Assembly: GCF_001642475.1 (NCBI RefSeq)
Contig: NW_019173983.1
Span: 165,664-229,663, forward strand
Source of the DNA: Fonsecaea monophora
Taxonomy: Eukaryota; Ascomycota; Eurotiomycetes; Chaetothyriales; Herpotrichiellaceae
Direction: 5' to 3'
DNA length: 64,000 nt
The position numbers and the translations under genes were made by a program. The notes beneath the pieces are model-generated. The model was given only the letters and a program-made list of their open reading frames with translations. It was not told the origin of the DNA and did not search any database. Positions within the stretch are counted from its first letter, which is position 1; each line of letters begins with the position of its first letter. Shown here piece by piece: positions 1-12,958 of this stretch.

Positions 1-602
1 TGGAAGCCCTTTGCATGATGAGCTAGCTTGGAGGGCAAACAATGCTCTCGGTTGACGACCTTAAGAGCAGAAGAATTTAATAAATGGTCCTCACTGAATG
101 AAAGTCACCTGTGCTTCCCCGGCTTTGGCCTGCCAGCCCCATGGGGATCCGGAAGAGGAGAATGGATCATTCTAGAGCCAAGAGTCGACACAAGGGCCAG
201 CATAGCACTGATAGAATTGCACGACTCGTAGAGATCACTCTCAAGTACAATAGGTCAGGCAATTCCGGAACCAAACCCGTAGGATAGCCACGAATAGGTG
301 GAATTCCCGATTTCAAGCAATGTTCCAACGACCACAAAAGTATAGTATGGGACGTTGCTAACCTCATAACGGGACCGAAACAAATTTGGATCAACGTCGG
401 GGCATTCTAACATGGACTTGCTCCGGAGACACGTGGGACAGTCAGATGCATTTCACCAGTTTGCTGCTGCCATTGAAACAGTTGTTCAAGCTGGCAACGA
501 TATCCAATACCGTTCATGTCTCGTGTTTAATTGACACGTCATCCTGTTTCTTTTTCTTTTCATTTTTCAACAAGCCAATTTCACAGTCGTGAATGGACCT
601 TT
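1..602. other. Non-coding left edge
   Basis: I see no gene here. The short open frames lack recognisable domains and overlap one another. The stretch lies 3' of the LDI-like gene on the minus strand and probably holds its 3' UTR and terminator. A pyrimidine-rich tract is present near 545-570. Confidence 0.5.
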
Positions 603-3081
603 TTACGACTGGGCGAATTTGACAACCGTCCTGCCATTGAGAGTCACGGAAAGTGTGGCCTCGCCCTGGAAGTCGGAGACAAACTCCCTGCCGTGATCAA
701 ATGTGTAAGTGGTGTTCGGTTTCAGCTGCTTGATTGGTAACGACACATCCCTTTTCTCGGCTCCTGGGTATAGAACGAGGTCGAGGTCCGTTCCGGTACG
801 GGAGATTGCCTTTGCAACCAGAACCTGGAAAGAATTGTTAGCTCGATACCGACATGTTTGAAGTTGGTTTGAAAGCCGAGATTTTACTTCGGGGTATTTG
901 ACGTCGCTGAGATATGGCCCGTTCTTGACAGCGTCACTCATCGGCTGGGTGATGGCTCTCACATAGCCTTTTATTGTGTTGATGCGCCCACGGAATATCT
1001 GTCCCTTCATCAGCAAAGAGACGTTGTCGTACCAAACGACACCGTCTTTCTCGGTCCGTTGAAAATCTGCATTCGCGTCGATCAGTTTCAAAATCGCATC
1101 CGCGGCAACTTTGTCCCCGAGCTCTCGGGCAGCGAGCAGACTTGTCCCGTACAATGCGGCCTTGGACCCCTTGTAGTTACCGGGATCGATAAAGTCGGCG
1201 CCTTGGAGCCCTTTGAACTTCATGTTCCCTTTTTCGTCCACTTCCATATACTCCTTGCGGCAAATGGCATATGCGCGCAGAGCAATGTCGGGAAGAACCG
1301 CGCCAGACAAGCAGCAGACTGAAAAGTCGTTCATGGCTCCTACTAAGCCGGGAATACGAAATCCTAGCACTGAGAGTGAGCACGTCACAGTTCAAAGGCA
1401 CAAGGCTTTCTTTCTTACCTGTCAAATGTGATCGTATGGGATGGACGCTGCCATCGGCTGCCTGGGGAAGACCGACTTAGCGACCAACAATAGTAATAAG
1501 AACAGAGGCCACTTACCATGAAATCATCGATGAAAGCTTCGCGAAACTGCTGTTTGATCTCCTCGGCAAACGACGTCCCCTTGTTGGCGTCGTTCGCAAC
1601 CAACGCATTCATGCCTTGGAGGTTGCAGAAAGTATAGATCCAGTTTGGCTGGGGAGCAAAGTTAGATCAACACGTATCCCGCAAGTTCCAGTGAAAATGA
1701 ACAAATACTTGCTTCACAAGCATAAAGGCAGTATTGAGATTTTCGAAAGTTACTCATCAGGGCGTCCACCAATATACCAGATGAGACTTTGTATTTGTGA
1801 GTATCGTCGATGACAAGTTCCAGGGCGCCGTCTTTGGAGAAACAGTCATCGCCGGTGGCCCCTTCATACATTGCCAATGCAAGCAGGAGAATCCCCGTGA
1901 GCATGATATTGTCCACGCGATATGGGTGGAAATTGGTTGACTGCGACATGTCAGTCAGACCCGTTCGGCACAAGGGAAACAAGAGATCTTACAAGCTTCC
2001 CCCACAGAACTTCCCATTTCCAATAATTGAGGACCTTCTTCTGGCAGGACTTGAGTATCACTTTATTCTGCGCTTCTTGAAGGTAGCCTCCGCGGAATGA
2101 GGGCGTGTAGAGTTTGTTTGCGAATGACAGCGAGTAACTCAGCTCGTTCAGCTGGTAGCGGAGAGCCGAAGTTTGGAATTGGTCAATATCTGTGAAGTTG
2201 TTCCTAGGTCGATAATGGGCACTTAGACTTCGAGCAAGCATCGAATCAACATCTTCAGGTACCCTTACCAATCATCCATCCCCTGGTTGGCAACGTTGAT
2301 GAGGAATCGTAGCTGGCCCAACTCTTCCGGTTGAAGCTCTAGTCCTTCTGTTGGCACGGAACTCGTGGCGTCCCGAGCAATCTGGTCGACTACTGTTGGG
2401 AGATAGCGATTCCGCATGTCTCGTTTCTCCAGAGCGGCTGATGCATCTTTGTGCACGTAATAGACGATATATCCGCATGCGGTTGCTGCAAGCAGAGGAA
2501 CAACATAAATACTGTACGTTGTGGTCTTTGCCGCAAATGGAAAACAAGGCATGAAAAGCGCAAGGCCGGGCCAAGTCAAGAAAGGTGCCACAATGTTGCC
2601 AGTGGCAAACCAAAGAAAGAGACTGACTGCAAAGAGGACCCTTGACGACTGAACATCAGTTGGGTTTCTCCCTTTCCGTATTGTCACTCTTTGGGGGAAC
2701 TCACAATGTCAAAGGGAACCCCAAAAGCCATGCACCCCCAGCTCCAATAAACGAGCCACCAGGAAATAGCAGTGCTAGGCCAGCATGTTGTAGCCGGGGG
2801 CTGGCATCAAAAAAGAAAGAAGATACGGCCAGGACAGCACATGTGATATAGATTCGGGAGGTGGCTCTAGCGTATTTCGCTGTCACAGACCCTTTCCCGG
2901 CGCTGCTTGGGATTTCGGGCGCAAAGTCATCGTCGTGGCCTTTTAATGGAACCTGAGCCAGCGTAGGCTGTTAGCCAACACGTCAATCCATAGATAGAAC
3001 GAGAGCGAGAGGTGAAAGAATACCATCGTGGCTGTGGCCGCCGTTGTCAGAGTTGGCGCCATACATGTAGTTGTGATGCAT
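603..3081 (-). CDS. Membrane protein with linalool dehydratase/isomerase-like domain
   Basis: Eight exons read on the minus strand: 3081-3024, 2939-2705, 2640-2269, 2203-1993, 1940-1713, 1648-1517, 1461-1419 and 1369-603. They sum to 2046 nt, or 681 aa. The N-terminal ~190 residues hold several hydrophobic segments (RIYITCAVLAVSSFFF; VLFAVSLFLWFATGN; YSIYVVPLLAATACGYIVYY), so the protein is membrane-bound. The C-terminal ~480 residues resemble bacterial linalool dehydratase/isomerase (Ldi, Pfam LDI family): a VDNIMLTG-type block, CEPNWIYTFCN with cysteines 367 and 376, and a late GDKVAADAILKLID block matching Ldi's ARELGDQQLF region. The cysteine spacing equals that of Ldi. The His of Ldi's IMYKGH block is Ile here, so the reaction may differ. 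The exon 5/6 intron has a GC donor. The first splice acceptor is the least certain. Substrate unknown. Confidence 0.72.
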
Positions 3082-4334
3082 ATACTGGAAGGCAGTGGAG
3101 TGTGGGAAAAAGCAATCAAAGAACAGCTGGTTAACCCCCTTTGTCTAAAGACTTCTGGACTTCATAAACCCGGAAGTGCCTGGAAAAGGTCTGATCCTGC
3201 GAGGAGACCTCCCACTCTTCAACCATGTCGTTCTGAGGAAACGAGTCGTGCTGATGAACCTCTGCCAGAGACCAGTGCCATAAATGGGCAGCACTGAGGG
3301 GTTCAGGACGAATCTGTCAAAGAATTTCACCAATTTCAGTCGATTCTAGCAAGGATTAGTCTCTAATGAGCAAGATATGAGTCCCCGCCCAGATGGCCTG
3401 TCTTTGGTGAAGGCTCTGCAAAGAAAACTCTCCCAGTCTGGCTCCATTCTGGAACTTTGTAGTCTTTAGCAAGTTCACACTAGTTCTCGCTTACGATTCG
3501 CGGGAAACGACCAGGCCTTTCAGCCTCAGATTATTCTCCCCGAGGACCGTCTCACGTTTGTTAGCTAGGCCAGCCGTCCCAAAAAGTCGGGGGTGACGAC
3601 CTGGTAGAGTTCCAGTTCTGTAGGACGGAGGACAAGAGAGCTCGGCATAAGCATATGATCGCGTTCATGTGTGATGATTTTGGATGAGTTGAGTATCAGA
3701 GTTTGGCAATGGCTTCTACTGAGCAAAAGTCCAAGGCTTCTGAAGAACGTGATGTTGAGTTGGTGGAAGTCGGGCCGCAGAACGTGGAGGTGGAGGCGAA
3801 GGTGGAGGCGGGGAAGACGAAGACTATACAGTACAGCTCGCTCATGAGACCAATGCTGCTGAAGAGCCAGTCATATCTGTACTATTCTGCCCATGCAGCC
3901 CTTACCAGTATCGTTGGGCCAATCATCACTGGTTACAATTAGTTTTTCCTCTGCAGGGTAGAGAGGCGGGGGAATATCGCGAGGCGTAAAGCGCAATTCC
4001 TAGGGTCTGTGTCTCTTTCAGGGCCGGGGATAGGAGCATCGTGCAAGATGATGGGTTGTCTGCTGTCCTGAAGATGGCTAGAATTGAGTCTGGGGGATCG
4101 CTGAAAGCTCGGCTTCTCTTCTTCGTGTGCGCTCTTGAACATGAGATGGGGATGTAAGAGGATACCAGTAGATTTGAAATGTTGGCAATACCTTAGTAAG
4201 TACTATAACAGTTCTGGCATGTCTGAAAAGAAAAGACGAAACACGGTATAAAATTATCAGTACCCGGCAGGAATATTTAACCAGTAGTCAAACATCTAAT
4301 GCTATGTGCACACACAAGTCAAACGACGTATGGA
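3082..4334. other. Intergenic region, LDI-like gene to permease
   Basis: It holds the promoter of the LDI-like gene on its left and the 3' end of the permease on its right. One weak small frame (3709-3942) is listed separately. Otherwise only short unconvincing frames are visible. Confidence 0.5.
3709..3942 (+). CDS. Possible small protein, unrecognised
   Basis: An ATG at 3709 opens a 77-residue frame. The first half is charged and low-complexity (Glu/Val/Lys, with an EVEAKVEAGKT repeat-like run). The second half is more hydrophobic. I recognise no family. It could be a small gene, an upstream exon of something lost, or chance. No neighbour supports it. Confidence 0.2.
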   Translation: MASTEQKSKASEERDVELVEVGPQNVEVEAKVEAGKTKTIQYSSLMRPMLLKSQSYLYYSAHAALTSIVGPIITGYN

Positions 4335-6240
4335 TCAAAATTCAGCCACGTTCGCACTCGGTCCAGGCTTTTCTCCTCGGCCAAGCTTGCGTCTCGAAAA
4401 CACATTCCGCTCCCATCCGTCCAACGGACTGATTTCGACCTGTCTCACCAGCTCGTATTTGCCGAGGCGCGGCAACAGAATGGCCCAGATGAGCCAGTAG
4501 ACTCCTCCGGCGGCAATGATCCCGATGCCTACCACACAGTGCAGGTAGTATGGGAGGTCATCGTACACGTTCTGTCCGTTGCTGGGAGGCACGAACGGAG
4601 CGGCGATGAGGTACAGGTTGCTGAGGAAGAAGAGCAGCGCTACCGGCCACGTTGCGCGGAAGGGGGGCGACCATTCCCAGCGGTGTGGGTTGACGTAGAG
4701 ATAGAGAAGCCCGGCGGCGACAAAGGCGTTGACGACGGAAAGAGGGTACGAGATGACGCTGCAAGGTATAATCAGTTTTTGCGTAGGCAGAGTAGGACAG
4801 CCAGAGAAACTTACTTGAGGATGAAATTGTATGCGTCTCCAGGGGGAGGCGCGAGCATGATTATCACCGAGACACACCAGTGCTCGAATAGGCCAGCGAG
4901 AGGCGCATTGAATGGCTTGTTGCTTGCCCAGAAGCGGGATAATGGAAGGATTCCCTCACGTCCAAGTTCTTGGACCACTAGTTGTCATTGCTGTTAGTAT
5001 TTGTTTTGCCAGACGAACGAGGAGGTAGTACGTACGACGACCCTGAGAAAAGATGACGCTGAGCACATTTCCAAAGGCGGAGAGTGCAACAAACACCGAA
5101 AGTGCCCGTTCAGCCCGGTGGCCAAAGACATTACGAAAGAAGGATGCTGCAAGGATGCGGCCGGAAGACACAATCTCTTCTTTGGGTACAGCAGCAAAGT
5201 AGGCAATCTGTTCAATGGTGCCCAGCGTTAGCAAAGCTCCTGTCGCGGACACTTGTCAGGGGTTCACCGTACGTTGACAAGCATGTAGATGATCGACACG
5301 AAGATAATCGCCGCTGGTGCTGCAATCTTGAGGGTGCGGATTGGATTCTTGGTTTCACTCAAGGCGTAATTTGCGTTACTGTACCCGATATAACTCCATA
5401 TCACATTATACAGAGCAGTGACGACGCCATACCTAACATAACAAATCAGCAAATGGCAAAGTTGAGACGATGGGTGTAGCACTCACGCGCTGCCAGTGGT
5501 TCCTTCAAATGCGTTATCAAAGTTGTGTGGTTTCGGCACCTTCAGGGCACCACCAAGAGCAGCCTGGAAAACATGTCAACCTCAATGTGAATAGCAGCCA
5601 CTCAAGGACTTGGACATACCCAACCGGACACGACAATTAGGAGCACAATGATCAGCTTAATGATGCCGAGGAAGTTCTGCAACCTCAGTCCCCATTTGAG
5701 AGCACATCCATGAATGAGGAAAGCGGCAGTGATGCAGGCGAGCCCGACTCCTCGCTGATTCCACCGGTTCACTTCGACCTCGGCGGCGTGGAGAATGTAC
5801 TCTCCGAAGATGACAGAGTTCGATCCGGCCCAACCGAGAAGGACGACATATCCAGTGTAGAATCCCGTGGCGAGGTATTTGGGATGTCGGTAGACAAATT
5901 CCAAGTAATTTTTCTCACCCCCGTTCTTGGGGATAGCTGTGCCAAATTCCAGATATACGGCCATACCGCACATGGCGATGATCATTCCAGCAACCCAGAT
6001 GAAGAGGCTCAGACCAACGCTGCCGGACAGGGAGAAGATGGTGCTTGGGGTTGCGAAGATGCCGGTTCCAACCATACGGTTGAAGATAAGGAAGAAGGCA
6101 CTGACGACACCAATCTGACGTTTCGTCTCCGTGAGGACATGGACGAGTTCGGAGGAATCTGGAAGCCTGTTAGCATCGGGCGGTACATTCATGTCCTTTG
6201 GCGCGTTGCTTGCCACCATTTCTGCCCTCTGAGTCAACAT
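4335..6240 (-). CDS. Amino acid permease, MUP1-like (APC/LAT family)
   Basis: A plasma-membrane amino acid transporter resembling the yeast high-affinity methionine permease MUP1. Exon 1 (to about 5622) carries a hydrophilic N-terminus and then IGVVSAFFLIFNRMVGTGIF, the first transmembrane segment with the APC GTGIF signature. Next come ...LEFGTAIPKNGGEKNYLEFV and several more helices. Later exons add IWSYIGYSNANYALSETKNP, AYFAAVPKEEI, ALSAFGNVLSVIFSQGR and the C-terminal helices. Five short introns are inferred near 5602-5570, 5485-5435, 5270-5225, 5030-4982 and 4812-4757. About 560 aa, normal for the family. Starts at 6240 and at 6219 are both possible. It sits between unrelated genes, so a link to the downstream oxidative cluster is not supported. 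Confidence 0.85.
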
Positions 6241-7750
6241 CCAAAGATGTCTTGTCTGTAGGTTGAGGAGTGTGTGCCGCAAGGGGGCGCTTGGGCAAGT
6301 AAGAGCGAACGCTGCTCAGCATGACTGAGAGTTGAGTGCCCGATGATACTAGTAGTTCTGAAGATTTCTAAGTTGTAGAGTTGTGGAAGCCAGACATGTG
6401 CGAAACCACTGTCGGTCGACTGCACATATTTATCAAGCGCATCGCATCGGACGTCGCCTTTGATACCACATCCTTGTGAGACCTGGATAGGCCGATCACG
6501 ACGGGTCTCGCCAACTTCGCCATCTTTGACGTCGCATCGACAAGAAAATTTCGGTGGTAGGTAGCCTTGAGGTTGGGTGGTGTTACTTGTCATCTCAGCG
6601 AGCAGCCAATGACTCCCCCATCAGTCCGTAATGAGCCATAGTGCGGGTATGGGAGGCGGTTCCGGTGGGCACGAATTACGATCGCGCCATTCTTGGTAGA
6701 AATTCGTCTCGCGTGGAAGAGGGAAATACCATTCAAGGTTGCGTTTATTGAGTAAGAAAAACATGAACCTTCGAGGCTGAGAATGTTCCCAGCGGATAGG
6801 ATCGGCTCTTTCCCAGTCCAGCGACCCACTGAGAGCCACTGTTAGCAACCGTAAAAGACACCATCGCAGGAAAAGGGGACCAGGGGACCCAGTGAGCGAT
6901 TGCGTGATTGGGAGGAAAAATGATGGATTGGACGAAGTGAAAATGCCTCCTACTCTGACACCCTTTCATTTCTAGGCTGCTCGGTGAACTGCTGGTGGGC
7001 GTCATCTTCGTTTGGACACTTAACACTCCTTGTTGGTTTGGATAAAAGAATTCTGCCTGCGTTGTGTGTTATGACATCCTCTTCTGATAGAGAAACGAGT
7101 TGCCGTCAGCCTCACGAAGAGTTGTGCCAAGGCCACTAGCCTCAAAATGACGGTGATCGAGATTCGCTTGGCACGCTTGGCACGCTAGTCTAGAAATAGA
7201 CGAATACGGGGAAGTCAGCCCCCACCCCCATCAGTTTGGCACGCGACATTCTTGTACTTGTAGAGCAGTCATGCGCTGTCGACATTCCAATTACCCCGGA
7301 CCTCGAAGATATGTAGTACTACTCGCTTAAAGTCGGGTCTGTATGGCCATACAGCCACCAAGGACATTGACCAACCACCATAAAAGGCTCACATGAATAC
7401 AAGTTGGTCAAATATGGCATGCAATGGTTGGCGTCCATGACCATGCGACCGACCCAATTGAGCACCAGCACGTCTCCAGCCTGTGTCTGGATCCGGTAAG
7501 AAGAATTGCATTGGTAAGCAGGGGTTCAATCTGTAGCATCTTCAGTCGTACGATGAAATGTTTGCTGCATCGCATGATGCTTGAACCTGATGTTCACTGC
7601 CCCCAGACCATCGACCTCGGAAGTTTCTTCACGTTGCGTGGCGGCGTTAATCGAGATAACCTTCCTCCGGCGAAACCAGAACAGTGGGCCGGTTCCCTTG
7701 GAGTGTGGGAGATATGCCAGCACTGTTCTCGAAGGGTTCGACGGTAGACC
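6241..7750. other. Intergenic, permease promoter and dynamin 3' side
   Basis: I see no convincing gene. The left part should hold the permease promoter. Near 7168-7188 the word CTTGGCACG is repeated back to back. The short frames around 6590-7026 and 7424-7747 show no family features. Confidence 0.45.
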
Positions 7751-10122
7751 TTAACTGGCAGGACTTGTTGTGCCGCGACTTTCAACTACGTCGACGAGCT
7801 CGTTCTCGTCATCCGCGAACTCCTCCATCTCGCTTCGGCTATCCTCGTGGCTGTCCTCATCTGACGGGGTTTGTACTGTGGTATTCAGTATTCTGCATCA
7901 TGTCATGTTTATGCATATGTATGACCTCACCTGATGTATTGTGTCGATCGAGGCGCTGAAGTTGACTTAGACCGCTGCTAAGGATTGCCAACCTCTGCTC
8001 CAGTCGCTCGCGCTCGACCCTCGACCCTGCGTCTTCCTCTGCAATCGTCTTGACTGTCTGATCAGCCAGTAGCGATACGGTTCGCGGGCAGAAAATGAGA
8101 GTCAGCCTCTCCAACAGACATTTTTCGACAGCCAGCACGCTGAAATCATCCACGAATTTCTTTCGGGCAACCTTTACCACGCTTGTCAGCGGCTGTATCG
8201 AAAAGAAAAGAAACAGGCCAGAACATGAAATCACTCGCCTTGTAGTAAGCTAGCATGCAATCGATTGCTTCCGAGGCAGCAAAGCGCTCCATGTTTGCTT
8301 CTGTCTGAGTTGCAAGCGCGTCAATCAAACTATCCATTCTGAATTTGTAGTTCTGTGGCCACGAGACCATTCCAGACGATGGATACTCTTTTCCAAAGAA
8401 TTTCGTTACTCTTTTCTCCAAATCTCTGCGCAGATGCTCCTCGCGCGCCTGCTGAACGCTCTCTGTGAAATAATGGTTGTAGGTTATTGGATGTCCCATC
8501 TGCTGAGGATTGAGGAGCTCGGCCGTCTTGCCGCGTAACGCCTCTTCGATTTTTTCAAGTCCAGGTTCAATCACGTATTCCAGAAGTCGCTTCATGCTCG
8601 TCTCATCCAGTGTCTCCCGCAGCATCGGCATTGTCGCCTTGTGGACGTCCCCAAGAAGGCCATCAATGCACCGAGTAACGATCGATTCCCATGGCTTACT
8701 CTGCATGTAAAACAAGTCACCTATGATAAGAGGGTTGTAAGTGCCAGGCAATTCTCTTCCGCGACTTCGACGCATGAGTTCCTGAACTTCTGTGACAAGG
8801 TCAGAGCGGTGAATCTGGTTTTCTTCAGTATCGATGGGTTCCTCATCGTCAATGATGTTTCTTTGCATCCCCATTTCCTCCATATCTTGGGCAAATTCGG
8901 AAAGCCGGTTCTGGACCCTAGCGCGCAGTCTCCTCTCATAATTTTCCTCCTTCATGGGATCTCCGAAGAATCGACTGGAATAGTTTCCGTCCACGGCGTT
9001 GCCAATGAGGGTTGTGAAACGGTCGCTGCTGTCTATGAGGTATAGGCGTTGCTCACTCAATGTTTGTCGTGCCTTTCCAAGTCTCTGTAACCGGGACTCT
9101 GCATTTTTACAGGATTGTTGAACTTCGTCAATGAGCCCCGGTAGTTGCGATATGATATGGTCCTTCAGGACCGTGCTCAACCTTGGTCTCAAAGTATCAA
9201 TTCCAACCAGATCACGAGGCATCTGGGCCCATATTCCTGCGCTCAGGAATTTTGCTTCAGACTCATCACGTTGTTGGAGGGAAAAGTGCTGCTCTTTCGG
9301 CAACCTATTCTTCAGGACGTGCCATCCGAGTCGGAATCTGAGCCGCGTATTCATTGCCAGATCATAGAAGGACCTCTCCATATCAGAGCCTGTGTCCAAA
9401 GTGTCTGGCTTGGTGATTATACCCATGGTGCGGTTGCCCCTTCGATCGAATCGGCGTGTGAAAGCGGTGATCTTCTGTAGTGCTATATCACTTTTCGCAG
9501 AGATGACAGCCAAGATGACACTGCGTTTGTTCCGTAGGTAGGACAATACCAACGACTCTACGAAGTCGACTCCTGCTGCAGTTTGGGATTCGTCGGGTGC
9601 ATGATACAGGCCCGGGAGATCAACCAAGGTCAAGTGAGGTAGTCCTGGCCCTAAAACCTCCACGCGAAGGACGTCCTTGGAAAACAGGTGGCCATCCTGA
9701 CCAATGCCAATATGCTTTTCTGCTTGCCGGACAATGCTCCCAAATTGTCCAAGCTCAACAGTGGACGACTTGAAACCTTCGATGCGAGTTTTCTCGGCTG
9801 GGGTTCGTTTCTCATCAGCATGGATTGAGGCTGTTATACCCACGTTCGGCGAGCGTCTTAGAATGAGCTCGGTAGCGAAACGAGTGCAGACATTGTCCTT
9901 GGCCGGAAATGACAGGCCCGAGATGGCCTCCAACACAGAGCTTTTGCCCGACGACTGATCGCCACACACGATCAACTGCGGAAGGCCGACATACTCACCT
10001 ATGCCTTCCGACCTCAATTGGTCGATGACATTGAGGATCGCTTCATGGTCCTTCGATTGGAGCGGTATCAGAGGTGCCAATAGGTCGTTGTTCTCGGAAG
10101 AGTCGTCGACTTTGTTTGCCAT
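7751..10122 (-). CDS. Dynamin-family large GTPase (fungal Mx/dynamin-like)
   Basis: Three exons (10122-8239, 8171-7931, 7875-7751) sum to 2250 nt, giving 749 aa. The GTPase domain is complete. G1 is GDQSSGKSS at residues 54-62, the G2 Thr lies in NVCTRFATE, G3 is DLPG from residue 168, and G4 is TKPD at 237-240. A dynamin middle domain follows. The GTPase-effector region (YYKVARKKFVDDFSVLAVE) is completed only after the first intron. The C-terminus is acidic (EEFADDENELVD). Fungal proteins of this type remodel membranes through GTP hydrolysis; the exact organelle cannot be read from sequence. Intron 1 (8172-8238) has a GC donor (AAG|GCGAGT), and only this join keeps the effector motif in frame. 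Single-copy housekeeping or antiviral-like role possible; not obviously cluster-related. Confidence 0.9.
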
Positions 10123-11114
10123 TGTTAGATGAATACCCTCTCGATATCCCAGGTAGAGGGTTGAGTATGCTCTCAGTAATGCCTAACTTTAGTCAAACGG
10201 TCTTCAGACAAGAGGAGACCGACGTTCGTAGGGGGGCTCCTACTCACTATAAGCTATGAATTAGCATTGAGGCATTGACAGAGGCGAATTCCGTCCTGTC
10301 CAGTGCCCCTCATCACGCAAAGACCCTTGGATGACTTTGACGAACTGAGGAGTGACACGTCGATATTCCGGCCGGGCGCATGCGAGCTCAGCGTCACTGG
10401 AGGAATCGCGGCTCATTAAGTCCAATTGAAAGCCTTTTCCCCCGGCTCTGGGATCGGGCGCAGGTCCAAGGATAGGAATTGGCTGAATTGCCCTGTGGGC
10501 GGGAGATTCGTTCTCTTTATTGGTGTTGATGACTAGGGGATGGTCTTCGCCTTGCTTGCGCAAAGTACAGACCCATGTCCAATTGGCGAGTTGCAGTCAT
10601 GGTGGTCGCTAGGCCCCGATATCATCTTACAAAGGACATGCATCAATTGTCCGTTGTTCCCGCCATGGCTCCGTAGCTTCGACGGATATTGGAGGGTTAT
10701 TGAGCCAACAGGAGACCTGTATCAAGGACTCATCTGCAGCTGCTCGACATGTGGCATCCTCTCCTTAGGCGAAATTTCAAAACTCGCGTGTATCCGGCCC
10801 GGTCGTGTCCATCCGGCGCTACTTCATGCACTCGTCGTCGGCTGGAGGCTCCGTCGCTAGGGCCATCGGATGATCGGCTTCTGTTGTAGCTGGCCCCTCT
10901 ATCTCCTCTCTTGGAATGGAGGACTTTGTGACCACAGCCTCAGCTTTGCCATTGACCTCCTGAAATGTCGGACCCATTATCATGGTATAGATTCGAGTTT
11001 CGCTCGACAATAGGCAGAATGAAAACCACAAATTTCTATAGCAAGCTAACCCCGGCTAATTTTGACATATACTTCGACATATATACACAATCTCCTCGTC
11101 AGTCATTCTCATCA
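10123..11114. other. Intergenic, dynamin promoter and DUF3405 3' end
   Basis: Both flanking genes are on the minus strand, so this holds the dynamin promoter and the DUF3405 gene terminator. Frames at 10261-11031 show no domain, signal or TM pattern that I trust. Confidence 0.45.
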
Positions 11115-12958
11115 CTATGCGTTAGCTCCCGATTTCACAGGATGTAGAGCCATCATAGGTGCCCAGATTTGGCCCCCATCTTCCCGTAGCATCGAGGCTA
11201 TATCCGTTGTATCATGATTCATCCATTGCTTGAATGTCCTTCCCGGGTAGCCAGGCACCCACCACCACGTCCCGCCATTGAAAAGCTCGTATGCGCCGTT
11301 GGGATCGTACATTGCCTTGCCGAATGAAAGACCGTTGTTCTCCCGAGCATTATCGGAAGGCGAACCGCCGTTGAACAGTTGTTCCAATTCCTGGACACTC
11401 ACTTCGCGGCGCGCCTGGGGATGGTGGTACCACGGATGGGGTGGGAAGATGACTTTCAGGCCGTGGTACAGTGCAAAGGACACGGCAGTGGCTTCCGAAG
11501 ACAGAGACAAACCCTGGTGGACCTGAGCGTGATGCATGGTATTGAGCAGATTCCACGAGTATCTTCCCATGGCCACTGGACTGTAGAATCGTGGGGTGTC
11601 TTCTCCTTTCTGGAACCCGTGAATCCAGCCCTTGAACGGCCAGTACTTTGTCGTTCTCACATCCGCCAAAGCGTTCGTCAAAATTAGGTCGGCATCTTCC
11701 CCGACACCCCAGTTGAAGTTATCCTCACGAGGATCGGCAACGGGCGGCTGGGGTCCAATGGGATGTTCAATATCAGGAACACGGATAGGTCCCCAGATAC
11801 CACCACCTCCCAAGCTCTCGTTGATGGTTGCTTTGAACTCTGCATAAGACCCATGGACCTGCGGCATGTAATAATATGAAGACCGTTCGATAGACTGTTT
11901 ACGCGGTTCGTTCCTTGCAAACCTTGCCATTGCGTCCAACCACTGCCCGGAGTTGCCTGTGAATTTCATGTCCATTTCAAGCTGCCAATAGTGGTCGAAG
12001 CCAGGAAAGAGTTGTGCAAACAATTGCAGAGGCTGGTAAACCTGGAAGAAAGCCGAATGTTCAGGGATTCGAGGATACCATGATTTGAGCAACTCGAGGT
12101 TGAAGAGGACGGCAATGTCTTGAAATTCGGCAGGCACCAAATCCCGTAAAGCCGTCTCATAAAGTTGCGGATCACGAAAGATCGGTCTCGTTCCATTGTC
12201 ATCCTTGACGTCCACCAAGAGAAAAACAGCGTTGTCTGCATTCCAATCCAGCCCAGCCTCGACAATCAGAGACCGCAGATGGTACAGGTCAAGTGAGGTG
12301 TAGTTGTAGCCCTCCCAACTACGAAGCACGACTGCCGTTCGGCCTGTAGAATGTGTTCTTGCCTTCAACTTCCCAACGCCAGGTTTTTTCTTTGCGGGCA
12401 AGCGAAACCGTCTCGTCACGGAAATATTTTGGGCATTGCGGAATCGATCCAGATTTGAAGCAAGACAATCATTTTGCAGATCTGCCCATTTTACCGAGCT
12501 CCACTCCACACGAGTTCGCTCGTAGGTCTCCGACTCTTCGCCATAACCATATGCACCGTATCTGGATTCGGGGGTGTTGAAGGTAATCGGTAGGTCCAAT
12601 GCTGCAAAGGAGCCGCCCACTGGATCGGGGAAAGCTATGATCCTGTCAGCATCACACCAGAAAGTGGTCGACCATGGCAGAGCTACGTACGCAAGTCTAG
12701 CAAACTTGCCCAAACTCTGTCGTCGAGATTCTCTTGTACTGGCTTTCCACGCGGTCCCACGCACGATTGTCGCACTGCATTGGCTGGTGGCTGCAGTGGA
12801 GAGGCGGTGGGCACGTCAAGGGGCGCAGCCAAGGGATCGCGTGAAATGCCAACATTGCGGATAAAATCGTGATACAAGAAGACAATAAAGCAGCCCAGCC
12901 CAACGGTAGCCAAGATCTGGAGCCAAAAACGTCGGAAAATTCCAAACTGGAGGGCCAT
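11115..12958 (-). CDS. DUF3405 family type II membrane protein
   Basis: Two exons (12958-12687 and 12642-11115) total 1800 nt, or 599 aa. A short cytosolic start is followed by one hydrophobic anchor (FWLQILATVGLGCFIVFLYH) and a Pro-rich stem. The large lumenal domain is typical of DUF3405: AVVLRSWEGYNYTSLDLYHL, a YWQLEMDMKFTG segment containing an EMD acidic motif, WGVGEDADLI and HPWYHHPQARREV. The layout (type II anchor, acidic motif near the middle) resembles Golgi glycosyltransferases, which is the usual guess for this family. That role is inference. The exon join uses donor GTAGCT and acceptor GACAG, which keeps LDLRTIIAFPDP in frame. Confidence 0.82.

Noticed and set aside
4299..4997. 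Long plus-strand frame opposite the permease C-terminal exons
   Set aside because: It is the antisense shadow of the permease. The minus-strand reading has membrane helices and family motifs.
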